Positions 25,671 through 34,085 of a stretch of 35,666 nucleotides of DNA are shown in pieces; the first letter of the stretch is position 1, and the number at the start of each line of letters is the position of its first letter. A program made the translations under genes and the position numbers. The DNA lies in NCBI RefSeq assembly GCF_027484545.1, contig NZ_JAIXST010000349.1, forward strand, positions 1 through 35,666, in the 5' to 3' direction. The notes beneath the pieces were generated by a model that saw only the letters and a program-made list of their open reading frames with translations, was not told the DNA's origin and searched no databases. This stretch comes from Runella sp. (GTDB lineage: Bacteria > Bacteroidota > Bacteroidia > Cytophagales > Spirosomataceae).

Positions 25671-25705
25671 GGGCAGTACATAGTTTACAGGCAACCTAAT
25701 TCATA

Positions 25706-25736
25706 AAAAAAGCGCGGCCAACGGTCGCGCTTTTTT
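25706..25736. terminator. Bidirectional rho-independent terminator
   Basis: An 11-bp stem (AAAAAAGCGCG with CGCGCTTTTTT) around a 9-nt loop, with A and T tracts on both sides. It ends the cvfB-like transcript. Confidence 0.85.
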
Positions 25737-25786
25737 GGTACCTATTTCTATTGTTTACCCCAATAGATTTTTTTATTTGATTAGAA

Positions 25787-25906
25787 ATGTCGCAGTTAAT
25801 AGGCAGTCTTACCCACAAAGACGCGGATGGAGATGAAAAGGTTGGAATGAAAGTCAAATTATTTTTCGATATGCCTTTTGTAACCTTAATGCCTTTTACC
25901 TTGTGA
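25787..25906 (+). CDS. Possible 39-aa small protein
   Basis: An ATG-to-TGA ORF of 39 codons (MSQLIGSLTHKDADGDEKVG then a hydrophobic LFFDMPFVTLMPFTL tail) lies alone between two terminators. No clear ribosome-binding site is seen. It could be a small membrane-associated peptide or a remnant of a degraded gene; the rest of this 350-nt intergenic region holds only terminators. Confidence 0.25.
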   Translation: MSQLIGSLTHKDADGDEKVGMKVKLFFDMPFVTLMPFTL

Positions 25907-25935
25907 CTATAGTTAGGCAAGCCTAAAACACAACA

Positions 25936-25961
25936 AAAGAGCCACTTGCGAGTGGCTCTTT
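25936..25961 (-). terminator. Rho-independent terminator of the M20 gene
   Basis: Reading on the minus strand, AAAGAGCCACT pairs with AGTGGCTCTTT over 11 bp around a 4-nt loop and is followed by TGTTGTG. It lies 60 nt past the M20 peptidase stop. Confidence 0.8.
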
Positions 25962-26020
25962 CGTTTGTATCTACGGTATAAACAGACTGTTTATTTGGCT
26001 TATTTTGCCTTTTGTTCAGG

Positions 26021-27697
26021 CTACTTCCCGCCTTCTATTTTCACTTTCTTCAACTCTTCTTTTTGGTCATCCCGAAGGGTCGGGTATTTGATTCCCAATT
26101 GTTCCAAATACGTTTTATACTTCGTAGGATCGTAGTAATATTTCGAAAGTTCGGGTTTGAATTTCTCCATAATGGTACGATTCAGATACACAGCAGGCAC
26201 TTCTTTGGGCGAAATCAAAGGCTCGTACTTCATTTCCTTCGTTTGCTCATTCTTGTAATAGTCCCACGCTTCTTTAATGATTTCGGGTTTCAACAGCATA
26301 TCCATCAGCGTCATTGCTTCGGCTTTGGCTCCATACACTACACCTTTGTGCGCAATGGGTGTCGCCATCGAAATGGCATTGGACCAGTGGTGGCCGGGCA
26401 GTCCGGGAATGTTGGATGGATAGCGCAAAACAACCGTTGGCAACGACCAGGATATATCAGCAATGTCATCGGAGCCTCCGCCCAAAGACATACCTTGTCC
26501 ACCCATCATTCGGGTAGGAGAATCTGCCGGTAGGCCAATGGTATCAATTTTCATCGCCAAGCCTTCTATTTTAGGAGCCTGTAATTCTTTTTGAGAAGCC
26601 TTTGCCAGCATTTGATCTTCTTCCGACCACGTGGGCAAACCTACTTTCTTAATGTTTTGATACATCGCTTCCGCAATGGGCTTGCTAAAATGCCCCGGCC
26701 ATGCCGACCCCAAGATTTCGTAACTAAATTTGGTATCCGTCATCAAAGCAGCTCCTTCGGCAATTTTGACCCCAATGTCAAACAGTTTTTTGATTTTGGG
26801 ATACGAACGTTCGCGGAAATAATACCAAACGGCGGCTTTGGAAGGAACAACGTTGGGTTGATCGCCTCCGTCAGGAATGACATAGTGCGAGCGCTGCGTC
26901 AATTCTAAGTGTTCGCGACGGAAATTCCAGCCTACGTTCATTAATTCTACGGCATCCAATGCACTCCGACCGCGCCAAGGGGCACCTGCAGCGTGAGCAG
27001 CAGCTCCTTCAAAATTGAAGCGTACCGACACCAAGCCATTGTTGCCCGCGTCGCCGTACGAAACGCCCAAATTGTTGGCTACGTGCGTAAAAATACACGC
27101 ATCCACGTCTTTGAAATAACCATCACGGACAAAAAAGGCCTTGGCTCCTACCAATTCCTCAGCTACCCCTGGCCAAAGAACTAAGGTTCCAGAGATTTTT
27201 TCGCGTTCCATGATTTCCTTCACGGCCAACGCCGAAATGATGTTCAGCGCCTGACCGGAATTATGGCCTTCGCCGTGGCCGGGAGCGCCCACGACGATGG
27301 GGTCCTGATAAGCTACGCCGGGTTTTTGCGAAGCTTTGGGAATGCAATCCACGTCAGAGCCAATAGCAATGACGGGTTTACCGCTTCCCCATTTGGCCAA
27401 CCACGCCGTGGGCATATTGGAAATGCCTTTTTCGATGGTAAAGCCGTTTTTCTCCAACAAATCAGTCAGGTACTTAAAACTTTCAACCTCCTGAAACCCT
27501 AATTCCGAAAAGCTGAACAACATATCATTGATTTGTTGTCCCATGACGGCACGTTTTTCAACGCCAGCCACAGCATCTTGCTTGAGTTTTTCAACACGAG
27601 CCTGTTCGGGAGTCAATTTGGGGGCTTTTTTGGACTGTGTCCAGCCCGGTGCACTAATGGCTGCTGCCAGCAGCGCGGCGTAGAGCGTTTTTTTCAT
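26021..27697 (-). CDS. Exported M20-family amidohydrolase (AbgB-like)
   Basis: 558 residues with a signal peptide (MKKTLYAALLAAAISAPGWTQ). M20 motifs visible include GSDVDCIP (metal-binding Asp), GAPGHGEGHNSG, PGVAEELVG (catalytic Glu pair) and AAHAAGAPWRGRSALDA. The arrangement is close to the p-aminobenzoyl-glutamate hydrolase subunit AbgB/aminoacylase group. It probably hydrolyses N-acyl or peptide-like amides in the periplasm. An exact -7 TATTTTTG lies at 27728-27735, about 30 nt upstream. It stands alone, between two terminators and the M56 gene. Confidence 0.87.
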   Translation of the reverse strand: MKKTLYAALLAAAISAPGWTQSKKAPKLTPEQARVEKLKQDAVAGVEKRAVMGQQINDMLFSFSELGFQEVESFKYLTDLLEKNGFTIEKGISNMPTAWLAKWGSGKPVIAIGSDVDCIPKASQKPGVAYQDPIVVGAPGHGEGHNSGQALNIISALAVKEIMEREKISGTLVLWPGVAEELVGAKAFFVRDGYFKDVDACIFTHVANNLGVSYGDAGNNGLVSVRFNFEGAAAHAAGAPWRGRSALDAVELMNVGWNFRREHLELTQRSHYVIPDGGDQPNVVPSKAAVWYYFRERSYPKIKKLFDIGVKIAEGAALMTDTKFSYEILGSAWPGHFSKPIAEAMYQNIKKVGLPTWSEEDQMLAKASQKELQAPKIEGLAMKIDTIGLPADSPTRMMGGQGMSLGGGSDDIADISWSLPTVVLRYPSNIPGLPGHHWSNAISMATPIAHKGVVYGAKAEAMTLMDMLLKPEIIKEAWDYYKNEQTKEMKYEPLISPKEVPAVYLNRTIMEKFKPELSKYYYDPTKYKTYLEQLGIKYPTLRDDQKEELKKVKIEGGK

Positions 27698-27727
27698 AGT
27701 TTAGGTTAAGAAAAAGTGTAATTCACC

Positions 27728-27735
27728 CAAAAATA
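27728..27735 (-). promoter_or_regulatory. -7 element of the M20 gene
   Basis: In gene direction TATTTTTG fits TAnnTTTG exactly, 30 nt before the start codon. No well-spaced -33 TTG is seen. Confidence 0.45.
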
Positions 27736-27777
27736 GAAAAAAACGTTTAAAATCGGTTTACATCAATGAAAGTAAAT

Positions 27778-30699
27778 TTAGCGGGTCGTTTTCAAATCAA
27801 TGCCTCCGTCATAGTCTGCAATGAGGTCTCCGTATTTCTCCTGCATCTTTGAGAAATTTCCCGTTTTTTTCCAACTTAATGCAGACTGAAATTTCCCTTT
27901 GTAGTTTTCAATTTGCTCTTCCTTTACGGGTTTGCCATCTATTAGGTAAATGATTTTAGCATCTTTAGGAAAACCAGCCCAAAATGGCTTATTATTCACA
28001 AAACCTCGAACAACAATCAGCATCACCTCATTACCCTCATCGTTTCTAAGAAAACGCTTGCTCAATCGTTCATTAAACATATTCAGCACTTTACGTACAT
28101 TTTCTACGGCTACCATTCGTTCTTCTTCCGTCTTAAAAAAGCAATCATCAATCGTCTTTATATCGACCACTCCATCCACTGCCCGTGCTCCGTATTTTGA
28201 AATGGCCTTTGGGTCATTGGGTTTTGCTACAAAAGTCATCCCAAACTTACTTGGATCAACGCGCGTCAGGACACTTGCCGGAAATTCTTCACCGTTTATC
28301 AAAACCAACGGGTTTTTACCCAAGTCATTGGCCGGCAAAAAAGTGCGTATGGTATCAGCAAACTGATACCATACTACATGAAGTGGCTGTTGCCGCTTTA
28401 TAGTTGGTGCAGGGAGTTTTTTAAAATCAAACTCTCTTCTTTCCATCCACACAATTTTTTCATTTTTAGCATCAATTTTGTGCTCTTTTACAAAAGCAGC
28501 ATATCTATTGTACTCAGGTTCAAGTATATCTACTTTTTTTATGTGAGAAGGACGTAATGACTTGACAACCTCCTCTATCACCTTCACTCCATCCAAATAA
28601 TAAATCGGAGATTTTCCTGCAGCCACATCTAAGCTAAATGTTGTGATCCTTTCGCCTCTTCGGGTAAAAATTAACCTATCTTTTATTCCTTCCGTTTTTG
28701 TCTTTATTTGAACTCGTTTGAAGAAAATATCATTCGAGTACATTTCTTTCACAACCTTGCTAAACTCCACTGAATTTTCATTCGTAATTACTTCGGTTTG
28801 GGCCGTTTTTTGGGGCTTAACTTCGGCTTTTTCGGGAACAAAAGGCTTTAAATGACCTTTTTTCTTCATTGCATCTGCCCACTCTGATGTGGTTTCAATT
28901 TGTACTTTACCTGTATTTTTATTAGCTCGGATAGTAATAGGCTCATCAAACCTATGCCTTTCACCCCCAAAATAATCATAGTGCCTTAAATCATTCAAGA
29001 CAACCGGTTGATTTATGGCGTTATTTTTATCATTTGTTAGTTTTAAATCGAAAGATAAAAGTTGTTGGTCAAATGTAGAATACTTTTCGTTTTTCATCAT
29101 TAAATCAAAACCTGCTTTTTTGAAATAAGAACTCACTCTTTGAAAAGTTTCCAAGTTTACTTTATCAGGATAAACAAAGTATTCAATTTGGTCTTGACTG
29201 AGTTTTAAAGTACATGACTCTCCTATAAATAAATCAATCAAATGCTCTTTTGAAGTAGTGGAAGATTGGGTGATGAATAATTTTTCATCTCCATAACACA
29301 AGGCAATGTGCGCCTTTCGGGTTGGGCTTTTGATTTGTAAATCCAAATAAGCACCCTGTTTCCCCAACTCTCTTGCCTCTGTCATATCAATAATTTCAGG
29401 GGTAGACAGTTGATTTGTTCTAAGATTTTTAACAGCCAAACCGATTTTAGACAATTTCCCTGCCACATCCACAGCTTGTTCCGTAATTACTATTTCCAGC
29501 TTATATGGTTTTGCAAGGATTCCATTTATAATTTTTATATCTTTGATATTGAGCGAATTAGGATTTACTAAATAATAAATAGCTCCACTTCGCAGTATTA
29601 CCAAATCATTCAGTGTAAGGTTATAATCACTAAAATATTTAGGCTTTGCCTTCTTTTGTTGTTCAAAATACCACCATACATGCTTATTATGTACTCTCAA
29701 TGGATACACCTTCACCGGCACATCTTTACCGGTTTTAGCTTTCGTAACACTTTCTTTGGCCACACTTTCTTTATACACAAACACTTCTTTACGCGGCGCA
29801 AAGGCCAAAACTCCGGCCAGTATCAGCGGCAGTAGAAAGACATATACTAATTTTTTCATGGCTATTGTTGGTTTTTGAAATAAGAAATGAATTCGATTTG
29901 TAACGGGGTGTTTTCCAAACGAATGAATCAATGAATGCGAAGAGTGTGTTGCCAATTTCAAAATCAAATGGGCGTAGGTTTTGGCGTCAAGTTGGGCCGC
30001 CAAGCGCTCATCTACCTCATATTCATGGATTTCGACCAGCGATTTTTTGCAGAGATACACAACGGGATTAAACCATAAAATCACTTTACAGAACTCAACC
30101 AACAGCACATCTACCGAATGAAACAGTTGGGCGTGCGTTCGCTCATGGAGCAAAACCTGTTGCGTTTCCTCTTCGGTCAATGCCTGTGAATTCAAAAAAA
30201 TAAGTCCAAAAAAGGAAGCAGCTGTAAAGGATTCCGACACTTCTACCCACTCTTTGTTGGCGTCATTTTGACGTTTTCTGCTCAAAAGGGCTATTTTCCA
30301 AAGTCTTCGTGCTAATACCATCAGAGCTATGAAAAGCCCAATACCGTAAACCCCTATACTCCACTCATCCCATGTCAGCGCAGGTGTATTTTCAAAAGAA
30401 GAGAGGATATTGGCTGAATCGCTTACAATTGCCTCAGGTTCAGCAGCCTTGGTATTGATTTTTTCTTCAAGACCCTCATTTTGCGGCAGAGAAATAGGTT
30501 CCGCTACTACAGGCTGTATCTCTACGATTCGCTTTTGCTCTAATTCTACCAACGGAATTATAAAACTGAGCAACAAGGCCAACAATAAGTAAATGCGGTT
30601 CAAACGGTGAAAGGTAAACCGTCGAAACAAAAAATAGTACAGCCCATAAAATAGTCCCAAACAGGCCGAAACTTTGAGCAAATACACGATCAGAAACAT
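27778..30699 (-). CDS. M56 (BlaR1-type) sensor metallopeptidase with TonB-plug-like repeats
   Basis: 973 residues from the ATG at 30699. The N-terminal BlaR1-like part has several transmembrane helices (about 1-25, 35-52, 115-135 and 284-300) and the zinc motif HERTH (185-189) with a later HEYEVDERLAA acidic segment. The long C-terminal region lacks a penicillin-binding domain and instead has segments like TonB plug domains (YLDGVKVIEEVVKSL, ISKYGARAVDGVVDIKT, YLIDGKPVKEEQIEN). In the M56/BlaI pathway a signal activates the protease, which cleaves the repressor. It follows the BlaI-like gene with a one-base gap. Confidence 0.87.
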   Translation of the reverse strand: MFLIVYLLKVSACLGLFYGLYYFLFRRFTFHRLNRIYLLLALLLSFIIPLVELEQKRIVEIQPVVAEPISLPQNEGLEEKINTKAAEPEAIVSDSANILSSFENTPALTWDEWSIGVYGIGLFIALMVLARRLWKIALLSRKRQNDANKEWVEVSESFTAASFFGLIFLNSQALTEEETQQVLLHERTHAQLFHSVDVLLVEFCKVILWFNPVVYLCKKSLVEIHEYEVDERLAAQLDAKTYAHLILKLATHSSHSLIHSFGKHPVTNRIHFLFQKPTIAMKKLVYVFLLPLILAGVLAFAPRKEVFVYKESVAKESVTKAKTGKDVPVKVYPLRVHNKHVWWYFEQQKKAKPKYFSDYNLTLNDLVILRSGAIYYLVNPNSLNIKDIKIINGILAKPYKLEIVITEQAVDVAGKLSKIGLAVKNLRTNQLSTPEIIDMTEARELGKQGAYLDLQIKSPTRKAHIALCYGDEKLFITQSSTTSKEHLIDLFIGESCTLKLSQDQIEYFVYPDKVNLETFQRVSSYFKKAGFDLMMKNEKYSTFDQQLLSFDLKLTNDKNNAINQPVVLNDLRHYDYFGGERHRFDEPITIRANKNTGKVQIETTSEWADAMKKKGHLKPFVPEKAEVKPQKTAQTEVITNENSVEFSKVVKEMYSNDIFFKRVQIKTKTEGIKDRLIFTRRGERITTFSLDVAAGKSPIYYLDGVKVIEEVVKSLRPSHIKKVDILEPEYNRYAAFVKEHKIDAKNEKIVWMERREFDFKKLPAPTIKRQQPLHVVWYQFADTIRTFLPANDLGKNPLVLINGEEFPASVLTRVDPSKFGMTFVAKPNDPKAISKYGARAVDGVVDIKTIDDCFFKTEEERMVAVENVRKVLNMFNERLSKRFLRNDEGNEVMLIVVRGFVNNKPFWAGFPKDAKIIYLIDGKPVKEEQIENYKGKFQSALSWKKTGNFSKMQEKYGDLIADYDGGIDLKTTR

Positions 30700-30700
30700 G

Positions 30701-31060
30701 TCATTGGTTATTGATAAGTTGGCGAAGTCGTTCGATTTCAGCGGGGTCCAACGTTTTGTCATTCACCATAAATGACAACAAACTCGCGGGCGAATTATCA
30801 AAATAATTGGCCAGCACCTTGCGAAAGGTTTGTTTTCCGTACTCTTCTTTGGGCACAATCGGAAAGTATTCGTAGGTCTTGCCATAGGCTTTAAATCCTA
30901 TATAGCCTTTTTTCTCCAAAATCCGCACCACCGACGAAATGGTGTTGTAAGGAGGCTTGGGGTCATCGTCCATGCGGTCAATGACATCTTTGACAAAGCA
31001 TCGTCCCAAATCCCAAATGATTTGCATGATGCGCTCTTCGGTGCGTGTTAGTTCTTCCAT
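30701..31060 (-). CDS. BlaI/MecI/CopY-family repressor
   Basis: 119 residues with an N-terminal winged-helix DNA-binding domain (TRTEERIMQIIWDLGRCFVKDVIDRM, then NTISSVVRILEKKGYIGFKAYGKTYEYFP) and a dimerisation/cleavage-prone C-terminus. It pairs with the downstream M56 peptidase in the standard order. Its promoter (TATGTTTG with TTG 20 nt upstream) ends only 4 nt before the ATG, so the transcript is probably leaderless. Two tandem 19-nt repeats overlap this promoter, suggesting autorepression. Confidence 0.9.
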   Translation of the reverse strand: MEELTRTEERIMQIIWDLGRCFVKDVIDRMDDDPKPPYNTISSVVRILEKKGYIGFKAYGKTYEYFPIVPKEEYGKQTFRKVLANYFDNSPASLLSFMVNDKTLDPAEIERLRQLINNQ

Positions 31061-31062
31061 GC

Positions 31063-31112
31063 ACCAAACATATAACGTATTTTTCAGTTATACAACTTAT
31101 TTTTCAGTTATA
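31063..31112 (-). promoter_or_regulatory. BlaI-type tandem operator and blaI promoter
   Basis: Two direct repeats at 31074-31092 and 31094-31112 (AAC[G/T]TATTTTTCAGTTATA, 20-nt period) lie between blaI and the divergent M14 gene. They overlap the blaI promoter: TTG, 20 nt, then TATGTTTG (31063-31070), 4 nt before the start codon. Confidence 0.75.
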
Positions 31113-31175
31113 TTTTTTCAACTCGTTTTAATACGAAATCCTTAACTTCGTAACCAAACTAAAAACCCTCGATAC

Positions 31176-33743
31176 ATGCGAAAATTTCTCCTAACCTTAC
31201 TGGTCTGCGGGGCACTCACTTCCTATGCCCAAAATGACTACTTTTTTCAAGGCAAAAAATTCAATGCTGCCATTCCTTCTCCCCAACAATTTTTAGGATA
31301 CGCCATCGGTGAGCATCAAACCCGCTACGACCGCCTTGTGGCGTACATGAATGAACTTGACCGCCTTTCTGACCGTGTTTCGGTAAATGTCATTGGCGAA
31401 ACACACGAAAAACGCCCGCAGTTGGTCGTGTTATTTTCGTCAGCGGCCAACATGGCCAAACTCCCCGTTATTCAAAATGACCGTTTTAAATTGGTTGACC
31501 CCACCGCTCCCCTACCCGACGTGTCCAAAATGCCCGTTTTGGTGCAACTCGGTGCCAACGTCCACGGCAACGAAACCTCTGGCGGTGAAGCGATGCTATT
31601 GGCGGCTTATTATTTGGCGGCCTGCGAAGACGACGACGCAAAAAAAATGTTAGACGAATCCCTCATTTTTATCGAACCCGTTTTGAACCCCGACGGCCGC
31701 GACCGTTTTGTGAGTTGGGTCAATCAAAATAAGGCAGCCCCTTTTGTGACTGACCCCAACGACCGCGAACACAACGAAGTATGGCCTGGAGGCCGCACCA
31801 ATCACTATTGGTTTGACCTCAACCGCGACTGGTACTTGGCCGTTCACGTAGAAAGCCAAAACCGTCTCAAATTCTATCATCAATGGTTGCCCAACGTGGT
31901 CACTGACCACCACGAAATGGGTACCAATGCGACTTTTTTCTTTGAACCTTCCAAAGAAAACGCCGAAAATCCGTTGGTGCCGCAGTACGTGTACAAAACC
32001 CTTAATACGAAGTTTGCGAAATACTACGAAAAAGCCCTCAACGGCATTGGCTCGCTGTATTATACCAAAGAATCGTTCGATAATTTGTATCCCGGCTACG
32101 GTTCCAGCTACCCCGATATTCAGGGCGGTTTAGGCTTGTTGTTTGAACAGGCCAGTTCACGCGGCTTTATTCAGGACAGCCAACACGGCCCCGTCACGTT
32201 TGCCTTTACGATTCGGAACCAATTGGTGTGTGCTTTGGCCACCTGTCAGGCCGCGCTCGACGAACGCCAAAATCTGCTCAAATTTCAGCGTGAGTTTTTT
32301 GCCTCGTCTATTACCGAAGCTAATAAAAGTGCCATCAAAGGCTACATCGTAGGAGATGCCAACGATGCCTCCAAACTGCGCAAATTTGCCCAAACGCTGT
32401 TTCATCACCGCATTGAAAGTTATCAACTAACTGATAACCTGACCATTGACGGAAAAACGTTTGAAAAAGGCAAAGCCCTTATTGTCCCCACTGCCCAGCC
32501 TCAATACCGCATGGTGCAGAGTATGTTTGAAAAACCCACCAAATTTGCCGACAGTCTTTTTTACGACGCTTCGGCCTGGAATATGCCGCTGGCGTTTGGT
32601 CTTTCGCACGCCGAAATCAAAACTGCTGTTACCAAAGGTGCCCACATTGGCGATGATTTTGTACAGGCAAATGTAATTGCTCCGACAAAATCAGATTACG
32701 CGTATTTGTTGGATTACTCCGATTTTATGGCCACCAAGGCTTTGTACAATTTATTGCAACAGGACATAATGGTCAAAGTAGCGACTCGTTCCTTTAAAAT
32801 CGGTGATAAAACCTACGGACACGGTGCGTTGATGATTCCAGTCGAAGGGCAAAAAATGAGCAAAGAAACCCTGTACGAAACAATGAAAGCAATAGGAAAA
32901 TCAGCAGAAGTCAACTTTGCAGGCATCGCTACGGGTTATAGCCAAACGGGGATGGATTTAGGAAGCAATTATTTCCAAAAAGTATCCAAACCCGAAGCAT
33001 TGGTTGTCACAGGACAGGGTGTAGCAAGTTATGAGGCGGGCGAAGTGTGGCATTTGCTCGACACGCAGGTAGGAATGCCCATCAGCAAGGTGGATATCAA
33101 TACGTTGCCTCGTGTGAATCTAAATCGTTACAATGTCATCGTGATGGTATCGGGGCAATACGACCGCTCTCTGGCGTTCAAAATCAAGCAGTGGGTTGCC
33201 AACGGCGGCACATTGATTACCCTCAAAACCGCTACGGAATGGGCCGTTCGCAGTGAGATGGTCAAAGAAAAACTGCGTACTTTGACGACAAAAGTAGATT
33301 CTGCCTCCCTCGCCAAACGCGGACGAATCAACTACGAAGATGCCTCCGCTTCTGAAGGCTCTAAAACAACGGGAGGAACGATGTTTGAAGCCGATTTGGA
33401 CATCACGCACCCGATTGGATTTGGCTATAAGAACCGTAAAATCACGCTTTATCGCAACAATAACACCCTTTTAGAGCCGTCAGTCAGCCCGTACAATACG
33501 GTAGTGCAATACACAGAAAAACCCTATTTGACGGGCTATGTGCATCCGCAAACCTTGAAACGAATCAGTGGCTCAGCAGGGGTCATTATCGCACCGGAAG
33601 GCACCGGACGCATTGTTTTATTTTCTGATAATCCCAACTTCCGGGGCATCTGGTACGGCACCGAAAAAATGTTCCTGAACGCCATTTTCTTTGGCTCCAT
33701 CATTGCCGCCCCCAATCCATTTGGTGCGGAGAAAGAAAATTAG
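31176..33743 (+). CDS. M14-family zinc carboxypeptidase, exported
   Basis: 855 residues with a signal peptide (MRKFLLTLLVCGALTSYAQ). The M14 zinc ligands are visible as His130 and Glu133 in NVHGNETSGG, and a later His in TDHHEMG (~246). DLNRDWY and the downstream beta-rich C-terminal portion agree with large Bacteroidota M14 peptidases. It likely degrades peptides in the periplasm or at the surface. It is divergent to the blaI gene and may be under the same operators, although its own -7 match is imperfect. Confidence 0.87.
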   Translation: MRKFLLTLLVCGALTSYAQNDYFFQGKKFNAAIPSPQQFLGYAIGEHQTRYDRLVAYMNELDRLSDRVSVNVIGETHEKRPQLVVLFSSAANMAKLPVIQNDRFKLVDPTAPLPDVSKMPVLVQLGANVHGNETSGGEAMLLAAYYLAACEDDDAKKMLDESLIFIEPVLNPDGRDRFVSWVNQNKAAPFVTDPNDREHNEVWPGGRTNHYWFDLNRDWYLAVHVESQNRLKFYHQWLPNVVTDHHEMGTNATFFFEPSKENAENPLVPQYVYKTLNTKFAKYYEKALNGIGSLYYTKESFDNLYPGYGSSYPDIQGGLGLLFEQASSRGFIQDSQHGPVTFAFTIRNQLVCALATCQAALDERQNLLKFQREFFASSITEANKSAIKGYIVGDANDASKLRKFAQTLFHHRIESYQLTDNLTIDGKTFEKGKALIVPTAQPQYRMVQSMFEKPTKFADSLFYDASAWNMPLAFGLSHAEIKTAVTKGAHIGDDFVQANVIAPTKSDYAYLLDYSDFMATKALYNLLQQDIMVKVATRSFKIGDKTYGHGALMIPVEGQKMSKETLYETMKAIGKSAEVNFAGIATGYSQTGMDLGSNYFQKVSKPEALVVTGQGVASYEAGEVWHLLDTQVGMPISKVDINTLPRVNLNRYNVIVMVSGQYDRSLAFKIKQWVANGGTLITLKTATEWAVRSEMVKEKLRTLTTKVDSASLAKRGRINYEDASASEGSKTTGGTMFEADLDITHPIGFGYKNRKITLYRNNNTLLEPSVSPYNTVVQYTEKPYLTGYVHPQTLKRISGSAGVIIAPEGTGRIVLFSDNPNFRGIWYGTEKMFLNAIFFGSIIAAPNPFGAEKEN

Positions 33744-33756
33744 TTGTTTCCTTGCA

Positions 33757-34064
33757 TTTGTCACGCTGAAAGCGGCTATTTTCGCGGACTTTACAGTATG
33801 TTTAAATTTTGTAAATCACTAATAGATAAAACCTTGCGCGGGGGAGTGCCTGTCCAGCGTGGTGCGCGTGAGGCTTGCGCGGAGGAGCTTTGGACAGGCT
33901 GCCCTTTTCTTTGCCGCCATGCGGCCCTGTTCGTTTCTTTTGGGCAATCGGACGGCCGAAGCCGCAAAAGAAATGAAGGCGCTCACCAAAGTAAACTTGC
34001 CAAAATGGCCAATACGAAGCAGAAAATTTTTAAACATACTCTTAGACGCTTTCAGCGTGACAAA
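33757..34064. repeat. 308-bp element with terminal and internal inverted repeats
   Basis: An intergenic element starting 13 nt after the M14 stop. Exact 18-bp terminal inverted repeats (33757-33774 TTTGTCACGCTGAAAGCG and 34047-34064) are followed inward by imperfect AGTATGTTTA-type repeats (33795-33810 and 34023-34040). Inside, GCCTGTCCA/TGGACAGGC (33848-33856/33891-33899) and TTCGTTTCTTTTG/CAAAAGAAATGAA (33930-33942/33965-33977) form two hairpins. This fits a MITE-like or otherwise interspersed repeat, or a structured RNA; no protein is evident. Confidence 0.7.
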
Positions 34065-34085
34065 ACTAAACCATTCAAACCCTTC

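Noticed and set aside
25696-25920. 74-aa open frame on the minus strand
   Set aside because: It runs through the terminator at 25706-25736 and has no family-like sequence.
33744-34085. N-terminal extension of the alpha/beta hydrolase frame
   Set aside because: It lies in the inverted-repeat element and lacks protein-like features; the ATG at 34086 gives a good signal peptide.
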